Positions 55,351 to 64,000 of a stretch of DNA of 64,000 bases are shown piece by piece (position 1 is the first letter of the stretch; each line of letters opens with the position of its first letter). Position numbers and translations under genes: made by a program. The notes under the pieces are model-generated. The model saw only the letters and a program-made list of their open reading frames with translations, had not been told where the DNA came from and did no database searches. This DNA is from Sipunculus nudus (Eukaryota; Annelida; Sipuncula; Golfingiida; Sipunculidae): NCBI GenBank assembly GCA_026874595.1, contig CM049315.1, positions 66,719,916 to 66,783,915 on the forward strand, written 5' to 3'.

Positions 55351-57239
55351 ATTTGATCAAGTAGGATTTTTTTCCTCATGCATATAGATAAAAACCTGTT
55401 TTGTTTGTCGTATTTTTCAAATTTAACTTAATTTTTCACCCACATGTAAACTAGTCCAGCTCTATCAGAAATGCGGGGACCATTGTCCGACCACATCTAG
55501 TTTTTTTTTATTATTCTTTCTTTTTGGATGTCTCGGACTTGTTTTTGTTGACAACTGTAATGTATTTCATTATCGACGTCGAGTTTTATTGGAAAAGGTG
55601 ACGCATTATTGATTACATCGACAGAACAAAACTAAAGGTGTAGATAAGTATATTGTCACGACAGCCTGGAGCGTGTACAATTATCACTAGGGGAAATCAA
55701 GACACAACCTGACCTCGGACATAAAACACCAATCAAAACTCGAAGACCGAAAGTAGAATGTACAGAAAATTTTACTTTAACTCAAAACGTGACTTGACGC
55801 ATAAGAATATAATAAAAGTGATACAGATGAATATACAAAAATATTGACTAAACAGTGCAGACGATCCAGTGATGACGCTACTTAAAAAAGGAAATTGCAT
55901 TAGACCTACAAAATACACGTGACACAGTACAAAAAATGAGAGGGACTAAAGCCTAGGTACACTAACATTATACATAATTATATCAAAATGTTATGGCTGG
56001 CTCTAAGAAGAACATTCATATCTTGACCGGATTTGAGCCCTGAATACCGGCTCCTTTTTAACATACGGAAATATACAAGTACCTAGGTGAACGGGTCCAC
56101 CAGTAAGGGATATATAAGAATACTGAAACTGGCATGATGAGGACATGATGAGGACAAAAAGATTTTATGACATAGGAGGTATATTTACAGGGTAGTCCGC
56201 CACGTACGGACTCCCATTTATCTGTGATATGGAGTCCGACCGTCTGGCGGTGAGAGTTCACCATGCGGTACACGGAGGGACATGTAACATGAATTACCAC
56301 TGCTTGTTCTGCGATAGAGAAACAATCTTGTATTTATATATAGAAATAAACTTATTATGTATCATTTTAAATTGATAAATCACCTTTATGTGCGCCTGTA
56401 AATGTTTTTTATCCTTTGAACTGCCGGGGTTCAGTTTTTGCATGGGCAACAGGACACCGCCGGAAAAGTAATCCCATGCAAATTAGGTGGGCAATCTATG
56501 CAAAAGAGGAATTCAGGGGGGCTTTTCCCAGGAATGCCAGTGCCATGCACTAAAATATACCATATTTTCATAAGCATCCTTCCCATCATACATCGCGTGT
56601 TGTCAATGATGCTAATTTCCTATTGGCTGTTCCACCTTGAAGGCTCCAGTGGCCCGACGGAGACGAAGTAATATCTGACTTCATTCAGAGTAAGTACCCA
56701 TACTTTATTACATACTGATCATTCAGCAAAAGTTTTCGTCCCAACAGAGTCCAAGCATATGTAACAATAATATGTGGGGGTTGACTGGTGTCCTCACGTT
56801 ACACACGGTTATATACGTGTCTTAGGGGTTGCACGGATCCGTACAACCTTGGATAGTATAGACTCTCCCCGCCAGAGGCTGCAGCGCTTGATCAGTGTTT
56901 ACAATATATGTCAGCGCTGCAAGACTGCAGCAGTTTACAGGGGTGTCACTTCATTGTTCGTGTCTTTTATTCATTCAAGTGGTAAAAAATAAATGTTGCC
57001 AAAATTGATAATACAGGCTTATAATCCTTTCAGCAGAATACTGAAGAGTAAGGGGTGTGTGTGTGTGGGGGGGGGGGGTTGGTTGTATCGACACTTTTTG
57101 GTTTGTCGTCTTACCGTACCAGGACTATTAAAAACAACGCCGGTTTCCGGGTATCATTTTAAACCAAACGATCAGGTTATATTTTTCATGACAAATACGT
57201 ATAGGTCTTGCCCCCTCTAGTACCAAAAAATTGGCAAGA
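55351..57239. other. Unassigned region, possible 5' exon near 56660
   Basis: No recognised gene. At 56620-56690 'cctattggctgttcc' (CCAAT-like) is followed by GC-richer sequence and a strong donor 'cattcagagtaagtac', which could be a non-coding first exon on the plus strand. This is weak evidence without a partner exon. A G run lies at 57067-57078. Confidence 0.3.
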
Positions 57240-58225
57240 GACGCAGTGTAAGTGCACCTGGGAAACATCGGACACCACCCGGATAATATCGGACACCGTG
57301 CTAAACGGCCATACCCAATTGAAGGGATTGATGGTTTATATCATGGAAAACTTACATTAACGGCTGGCACAAATGCCATAAAAAGTACAAAACGTATGCT
57401 TCAATGGGGAAAACATTGACATGTATTCCATTTGACCAGTTTTTCTATACCCATGGTAAGTCGTTTTTGGGCCGTGTTTGCGGTTCCCATTGATCCACCA
57501 TATTCCGAATTCGTGACTGGCAATGTGCCAGACTTTAGGTAGCGGAAAGGCCTTTTAGGATTGACTTGAATTTTTGATTAAATAACAATAAATACCAATA
57601 CTCTCGATGAACTCCCGATTAAATATGTGTATTTTTCCAGTATGTAATCAGTCGTATCTTCATTTCTGAAACACATTGAAACACTTCTGTTGTACGTCTG
57701 ATGCATTTGAGAACGCTGGATATTAATGAAAAAAAAATAAATATAATTATTTAATTGCTAATATGCAAGTTAATCTGATTATATAGTGTTAAACAACATA
57801 ACAATATGAACTTTAAATATTTGTGCATATTTTAATAAAATGTTTTTTTGTATAGTCTCTTCCAAGCGAATCTGAATGCAGATCTATATGACAAATGTTG
57901 ACCTCGTGTACTATGAACTTACGTTTAGCTGATTTAAAGTGAAAATAACTCCAAATATGATAATAATTATTTATCTGTGCTTTAGGTCAGAAAAACTTGC
58001 CAAACATTTATACAAACTGCAGAAAGAGGAATATGCGTAATTTTGTTAGCATACCTGCTTATGATAAAAGATCCAATCCTTTTACGGCCTGGTTGACTCG
58101 TCTGTTATATATCCGTGGTTCATGGCATCAATGACAAGTGACCATTGTTTATCCTTCAGTGATATTATGTTACGTTCTTACCGGATTGCCCATCACACTT
58201 ACTTAAACCTTCTACATAGCCTGCT

Positions 58226-58302
<77 letters not shown>

Positions 58303-58563
58303 GGGCGTATTCAAAGGGGGGCGCAAAGGGGCGCGCGCCCCCTAAAATTCTGTTTACACTTATACCAGTCAACTACTGGCAAGTGTTATGTTTGTTAACT
58401 CAAATTTATTTTATGTTCGATTATTTGAGTATACACACACACACAAATAGATAAAATATGGCGTTTTAAGTAAATAAATATTTTCATGTTTCTCTATGCA
58501 CGGTTATGGTAATGTTATTCCCATATGGAAAAGAAAGAAGAAAAATTAGAAAGATCTTGTCTG

Positions 58564-58604
<41 letters not shown>

Positions 58605-59072
58605 TATATATATATCATTTATTATCAGTTCTTAAGGTTCCTATTGACCTAAAGAGAATCTAGTTTTGTTGTATTTGTTGAAATTTTGTGAAAAAAGAAC
58701 AAAAGCTTAGCAAGATATTGTCTATAATGTAAATGTTAAGAGTGTCAGACTGAAAATTTCTAAAATAAATCTAAACAGTAATGGGATTAAATACTTACAC
58801 ATTTTCTCTCATGTTTTTTTCTATTCCTCTTTTCTATTTTGTTTGTGTGCAGAAGTTAACGCTCCAAACCCTATGATTGTTTTGTTACATGATGGTAGAT
58901 GGCCAAAAATTGTTAAACGATCCAAGCAAGCTATTTGTACTTCCACTAGACGCTTGCTATGCCTCATTTTTTAAATTTACCCTGGAATACACCAAGAGAC
59001 TATATGAAAGCTTCCGGTTTCTTGATTCTGGGGTAATTAAAATCACCTCTAAATACCCAGCTACTGTCACTG
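57240..59072 (+). repeat. Tandem duplication, copy 1 (1.83 kb)
   Basis: Starts 'gacgcagtgtaagtgcacct' and runs to 'cagctactgtcactg'. The outer ~500 bp (57240-57750) and inner ~470 bp (58600-59072) are both repeated almost exactly in copy 2. The intervening 57751-58598, which holds (TA)n runs at 58229-58300 and 58566-58598, is present only here. Confidence 0.92.
58853..59072 (+). other. Exon-like segment, copy 1 (truncated)
   Basis: Preceded by a plausible acceptor (tttgtgtgcag). One frame runs 40 codons from the acceptor (EVNAPNPMIVLLHDGRWPKI) to a stop; another, open from 58877, reads YMMVDGQKLLNDPSKLF and KRLYESFRFLDSGVIKITSK but has TGA just upstream. I do not recognise either. It is cut by the duplication junction at 59072. 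Confidence 0.35.
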
Positions 59073-59077
59073 TCACT

Positions 59078-60062
59078 GACGCAGTGTAAGTGCACCTGGG
59101 AAACATCGGACACCACCCGGATAATATCGGACACCGTGCTAAACGGCCATACCCAATTGAAGGGATTGATGGTTTATATCATGGAAAACTTACATTAACG
59201 GCTGGCACAAATGCCATAAAAAGTACAAAACGTATGCTTCAATGGGGAAAACATTGACATGTATTCCATTTGACCAGTTTTTCTATACCCATGGTAAGTC
59301 GTTTTTGGGCCGTGTTTGCGGTTCCCATTGATCCACCATATTCCGAATTCGTGACTGGCAATGTGCCAGACTTTAGGTAGCGGAAAGGCTTTTAGGATTG
59401 ACTTGTATTTTTGATTAAATAACAATAAATACCAATACTCTCGATGAACTCCCGATTAAATATGTGTATTTTTCCAGTATGTAATCAGTCGTATCTTCAT
59501 TTCTGAAACACATTGAAACACTTCTGTTGTACGTCTGATGCATTTGAGAACGCTGGATATTAATGAAAAAAAAATAAATATAATTATATAAATATATATA
59601 TATATCATTTATTATCAGTTCTTAAGGTTCCTATTGACCTAAAGAGAATCTAGTTTTGTTGTATTTGTTGAAATTTTGTGAAAAAAGAACAAAAGCTTAG
59701 CAAGATATTGTCTATAATGTAAATGTTAAGAGTGTCAGACTGAAAATTTCTAAAATAAATCTAAACAGTAATGGGATTAAATACTTACACATTTTCTCTC
59801 ATGTTTTTTTCTATTCCTCTTTTCTATTTTTTTTGTGTGCAGAAGTTAACGCTCCAAACCCTATGATTGTTTTGTTACATGATGGTAGATGGCCAAAAAT
59901 TGTTAAACGATCCAAGCAAGCTATTTGTACTTCCACTAGACGCTTGCTATGCCTCATTTTTTAAATTTACCCTGGAATACACCAAGAGACTATATGAAAG
60001 CTTCCGGTTTCTTGATTCTGGGGTAATTAAAATCACCTCTAAATACCCAGCTACTGTCACTG
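59078..60062 (+). repeat. Tandem duplication, copy 2 (985 bp, internal deletion)
   Basis: Begins at 'gacgcagtgtaag' right after copy 1 (junction 'ctactgtcactgtcactgac') and ends at 'ctactgtcactg', followed by 'gagctagatggtcagg', the presumed original right flank. About 848 bp of copy 1 are missing, joined within 'ataattat|ataaatatat'. Only a handful of base differences were seen (e.g. 'ccttttagg'/'cttttagg', 'gtttgtgtgc'/'ttttgtgtgc'). Confidence 0.92.
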
Positions 60063-60127
60063 GAGCTAGATGGTCAGGCTTTATGTCTGAAAGCTGCATT
60101 TTCAATAATAATATAAACCTGAAAATG
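59843..60127 (+). other. Exon-like segment, copy 2 (complete)
   Basis: Same acceptor and frames as copy 1, but here the frame continues past the duplicated part (GARWSGFMSESCIFNNNINL) to a good donor (aaaatg/gtatgc at 60128). The long frame (59867-60127) is open ~87 codons, yet a TGA precedes it after the acceptor, so an exon beginning at 59843 could not use it. Function unknown. Confidence 0.4.
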
Positions 60128-60129
60128 GT

Positions 60130-63100
60130 ATGCAAATAACAGTCAATGAGTATTTTTCACTTCTAATATTTCTTGTGTTTATGTACTTTAATAACCTCAG
60201 GTCAGACTATCTTTATTTCTTTTTAACTCCAACTGGCTATAGTTCGAACTTAATTGCTGAAAAAATAATTTATCTACGAAAACCTATATTATGGAATTCA
60301 TTATCAAAAGCTCTACATGAAAAATAAATGTAGTAACCTTTGACAGGTTCAGTGAATATATAATAGTTAATCCATTTCAGTTCTTTTACATGTGTGCTGA
60401 CCGTCTTCTACTCTTCTACTTAAAAATACATTTAAGTTACAACACTACACTTATTGATGCATGTATTTTACTGTTGTTCAAATAATGCATTATATATGGA
60501 TGAGGGTCCCGCGGTTAACATAATAAACAAGTTGAACTGGATACCTTACAAAATTATATATAATAATCATTATAATTATGCACGAACTAACAATATTTGA
60601 TATGTTTAGAAGGAGACAATTTAACAGCCACAAGTTTAAATATGCTTGCTTCTTACTGATAGGGCTTTGTGGAATATCAATATAATTTAAAAAAAATGAT
60701 TTATTAATATATGTATATAGACAGAAAGGCCAATGACACTAACAGATCATTCACAAGGACGGGTTTGTTTGCACACTATTAAGTTGTATGCTCAGCTAAT
60801 TAGATTAGGCTATCAAACGTCGACCGTCAGTTCTTGCCACCTCGTGTACGGAGGTACTTGGCCCATGTATTAATTAAACACTTGCACCTCGCGATTGGCT
60901 GAATGACCCAGATGAGGGCTGTGGCAGAGTGATTGACAGGCCTGTGGCAGGGCTGGAGTTAGTTTACAAACACCCTGTCAACATATCTTGGTGTTTACTG
61001 AATAAAAAATAACCCTTTTCCACAAAATGTAACCGGCGACCCAAAAAGGGCTCAGCTGCATTAGATCCGCCCAGTATTCAATATTACGTATACCTTTTAT
61101 TGAAAAAACACCAATATTTAGGATTTTGACCAGTCCTGCTACCTTAAGCGCCAGGGTTGTAAAGTTTTTAAAGCGAGTTCTGTGTACATAAAATAACATA
61201 TATTTAGCTGAATTTCTTGGTCATTCAAAAAAAAGTACTATATCTTCCTTAGATTACTTAAGTTTCCTTGTCATTAACGCAATATTTGATTTTACATGAA
61301 TTTTTCCCCGACATATAATGTAGTCATTACTGTTGTTGTGTCTGCGAATCAATTAAATGCATGTCTCGCCTTTTGAGGAGAGCGAATTTTTGGAACACCA
61401 GTTGATGCGTAATGAAATGCAGCCGTATAGTACACATTATAAAAGCAGGCATAAGACCGCGGAATTCGTCTAATTCTCATGTGAGCGAGCCTCATTGAAC
61501 GATATTTAAATTGACAGTTGGGAGTTTCCAAAGTTTCCAAGAAAAGCTAATTATTATTGAAACTGTGACACTGATCCACAAGCCCATTGGTTGACATTGC
61601 ATCGACGTCATTTGACCCAAGCGTTCATTGGTTAACCTCGAACTAATTTGAATAGACGTCATTTGACCTCCGACCCCGCTTGTCGTTGTGTTTTTGCACT
61701 GACAAAAAAGTTCCGGCTTGGGTGGACTGAACTGGACATATGAAAGCTTTCATAGATGTGAATCAGAGAGCGTAATATTTGTAATCACTATAGCAAAGCA
61801 ATTTTTCCACACTCATGAAACGGGCCGTATGCACTTTCGTTGTGCCCTTTTTTACCATTTCATCCAAATCATAACCAGGTCTAACAATGTGCCGTCGACG
61901 TCAATCATTTACATCGTCAGTGACAATACAACAATACAAGTACGTCAAACTTCTGATAACGGTTTTCATCGGAAAATGCGATGATAAAAATAAAAATAAA
62001 TAATGTGTTCATATGTCTTCTACCCCTATTATCTGGCCCGCTTTTCCGGGTATTTCGTTCTGTTACAGATGATGACATGCTCACAAAGGCATATACCCTC
62101 CCGTGATAGCAAGACGGGGAATTGCCCTGAAAATGTCCCGCGCACGTATCAGGGAAAAAACTTACCTATATTTTGAATTATATTTGGAAAGTTACCCGTT
62201 ATATTATAAAAATATAACGACAGCCCATATGAATAAACCTCTAAAATGAACTTTTCATTTTTCTATAAAGCAGACTGAGTGGCGCAATGTTACAGGGTGT
62301 TCATAGTATCGATGTCAGCAGCACACCATGTTGTTAAACGACAGTCCTAACTGTCTTCACAGCACATTTATATACAATTTTACTCTTTTGTGGAAAATGC
62401 AAACATTTATAAAAGAAATACGATGAAAATATAGAATATAGTGTATTCCATGCAAAGTGAACAGGTATGTCTTAAGGTATCAAGAACCGCATGTTTTCTG
62501 GGACAAGAACAAAAACAGTCGTGACACGCGTGTTTACACAGTGAGTGACCGGGGCTGCTGAAGGTCATTAGGGCGACGAGGCCAGCCGAATGGCCATTTG
62601 AATGCAATGGTCACTTCTGGACAGTACAAAACCTCAAAATATACATAATTAAAAAAATATTTTGAACAAGTAATCAAATGTTTAGGGGTAATATTACATT
62701 GCTAATCCAATTATGTGTTCGGTCAAATCGTTTCATTTGAGCTTTAAGTACATGAGGAACAACTATGGGATATTGGTTAATAGCCAGGTTTGCTTAATAA
62801 ATTTGACAGTTCGATTGAATTATTCATATGAGACAAATTTATCCAAAAGTAATTGTTCAAACAATATTTCACTTTTCAAAAGCTATCGATTACAATTAGA
62901 AGTACTTTCCAGGATTAGAAAATGTAATCGATTACAATTACAATTGAATAACTTCAAAATTCAATGACTTTTGGACCCAAATATATATATCTACATACAT
63001 AGATGATTCCGTGCGATTGGAATTACATATTTCTTGTTCAATTATTCTGTGGCAAAGGACACCGTTACCTATCTATAAAAAGAAAGAGAGCAAATACGTA

Positions 63101-63273
63101 CCACGTTATTACGAGTAATATAAATTAATGATTTCGTAAACCATAACGGTATATTTTGATCGTAAGCTATTCAACAACTATTTGCGGCTATATTTACCGA
63201 TTTAATATGTTTTAATATTTATGTATATATGTGTGTGTCCTCAAAGTCCTAGGGACAGACCACAGAATCACCA
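60130..63273. other. Unassigned region with promoter-like block
   Basis: AT-rich with scattered short ORFs, none recognised. See the separate entry for the CCAAT/CRE-like block at 61580-61690. 62870-62960 holds an AT-rich near-palindromic 'atcgattacaatta' repeat. Confidence 0.4.
61580..61690. promoter_or_regulatory. Twofold CCAAT + CRE-like block
   Basis: 'cccattggttgacattgcat' + 'cgacgtcatttgacc' is followed ~40 bp later by 'ttcattggttaacc' and 'agacgtcatttgacc'. Thus two CCAAT boxes (ATTGG) are each followed by a CRE-like GACGTCA half in the same order. This would suit a CREB/ATF-NF-Y promoter. The gene served is unknown; no exon was recognised on either side. Confidence 0.4.
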
Positions 63274-63927
63274 TCAGAGTAATTTAATTGCAGAGGGATT
63301 CTGCATCAGATGTCTCAGGAGCAGGTCATTCTTCACGGCCTCGGCTTTTTCTTCTTCCTGTTCCTCTGGATCTTCTCCATCACTGTTCCACATCATCTCT
63401 TCAGCCTCATCCTGACCGTCACCTTGAGCCGTGGCTCTCATGGCTTCCTCTCTCCATCGGCGTCTCAGTTTTTTCAAGACGGTTCGGATTTTAGAAGGTC
63501 CCATCAGGCATTCCCCCGCGTTTGCATTGCACGATACTCCTTCCAAGTGATCTAAAAATCTGGACCTTACCAATGTTATCTGCATCCGGTTTGGAGGATA
63601 AACGGATGGTACGGCCGGGATCTCGGTGAGATGCTCTTTGAAGGGATTGAATATACTTATGTCCATATAATTGGATTTGCTCTCCTTGAAGAACAAGTAG
63701 ATATCACCTTCACCGGCACCAAGCAGCGCTGCCAATATGTCACGGGTGTTCCTGATAGGGCGGTCTTTCGGAAACGGTTTCACCTGCCATGCATTATCTT
63801 GTATGTTGTAAACAAGAGCATTTAGGCCAATTTTGATAAGCAGTTGCGCTTCGGTCCCTAACACATCAAAAGCTTCTGGCTTGAGATTAGCTAGGAGGGC
63901 AATGTTTGCAGCAGGGCTGGCTAGTTC
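63274..63927 (-). CDS. Last exon of a gene with possible kelch-like repeats (partial)
   Basis: Open minus frame of 217 codons plus TGA (63274-63276), starting at a strong acceptor (atgccaattacag) that reads ELASPAANIALLANLKPEAF. The same frame stays open to the window edge, so the exon could also be longer. The middle (NALVYNIQDNAWQVKPFP, then RNTRDILAALLGAGEGDIYL and DISIFNPFKEHLTEIPAVP) has the rhythm of kelch blades (YD..tn.W..v.p.p followed by h.....G.iYv). The tail is basic (KIRTVLKKLRRRWREEAM) then acidic (EDPEEQEEEKAEA). Real protein-like composition and length make it convincing as a gene; the family call is tentative. Confidence 0.6.
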   Translation of the reverse strand, partial: ELASPAANIALLANLKPEAFDVLGTEAQLLIKIGLNALVYNIQDNAWQVKPFPKDRPIRNTRDILAALLGAGEGDIYLFFKESKSNYMDISIFNPFKEHLTEIPAVPSVYPPNRMQITLVRSRFLDHLEGVSCNANAGECLMGPSKIRTVLKKLRRRWREEAMRATAQGDGQDEAEEMMWNSDGEDPEEQEEEKAEAVKNDLLLRHLMQNPSAIKLL

Positions 63928-64000
63928 CTGTAATTGGCATAATGGTGGTACAAAATGCCAGATGAAAAGATTAGATGGTTTACGTACACAAATAATGTAC

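Noticed and set aside
58220-58330. hAT MITE starting at 'caggggcgtattcaaagggg'
   Set aside because: Only one terminus was visible and no partner end or 8-bp duplication could be found. The same applies to 'caggggcggacttaccc' near 15775.

Overview
The window is animal nuclear DNA: AT-rich, with genes broken into short exons by GT-AG introns, long (TA)n runs and many kinds of transposable element. The largest gene is an orthologue of RAD50, the SMC-like ATPase of the MRE11-RAD50-NBS1 double-strand-break repair complex. The mixture of tRNA-derived SINEs, a Penelope-like element, a Ngaro-type tyrosine-recombinase retroelement, Tx1/L1-like LINEs, and tandem repeats built on 'aaggtcaaggtcac' and '(ggac)n' looks lophotrochozoan, most likely a mollusc. 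The species cannot be named from the sequence alone.

Left half (1-30877), minus strand: RAD50. I resolved 30 coding exons by hand. They splice into one continuous frame of 3060 nt (1020 codons) with no stop. The frame runs from the start Met through Walker A (GANGTGKT), the Q-loop region ([17 protein letters not shown]), the first coiled-coil arm, the zinc hook (CPLC, residues 689-692) and most of the return coiled coil. The C-terminal ATPase half (signature motif, Walker B, D-loop) lies beyond the left edge. Most exons are too short to show as ORFs. The introns carry a Penelope-like GIY-YIG remnant, a 2.3 kb element with terminal inverted repeats, a pogo-type MITE, a SINE and several minisatellites. 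Intron 1 contains a ~2.9 kb array of a 43-bp unit that copies the intron 1/exon 2 splice-acceptor boundary itself.

Middle (30878-49758): no intact host gene was recognised. It holds a C-rich repeat, a 3.3 kb element with ~200-bp inverted repeats (34128-37445), a Helitron-like element (37779-38686), a 5'-truncated Tx1/L1-like LINE (39680-42448), a decayed spectrin-repeat sequence, and a ~4 kb hAT-like element with an exact 8-bp target duplication (43408-47392). The hAT-like element itself hosts two SINEs, a Harbinger-like MITE and a LINE fragment. A decayed acidic coding sequence follows (47662-49330).

Right part (49759-64000): a nearly complete but mutated Ngaro/DIRS-type retroelement with the A1-ORFs-B1-A2-B2 split direct-repeat layout (49759-54208), a seven-unit ~145-bp tandem repeat, a very recent tandem duplication with an internal deletion (57240-60062), and the last exon of a minus-strand gene with possible kelch-like repeats entering from the right edge (63274-63927).
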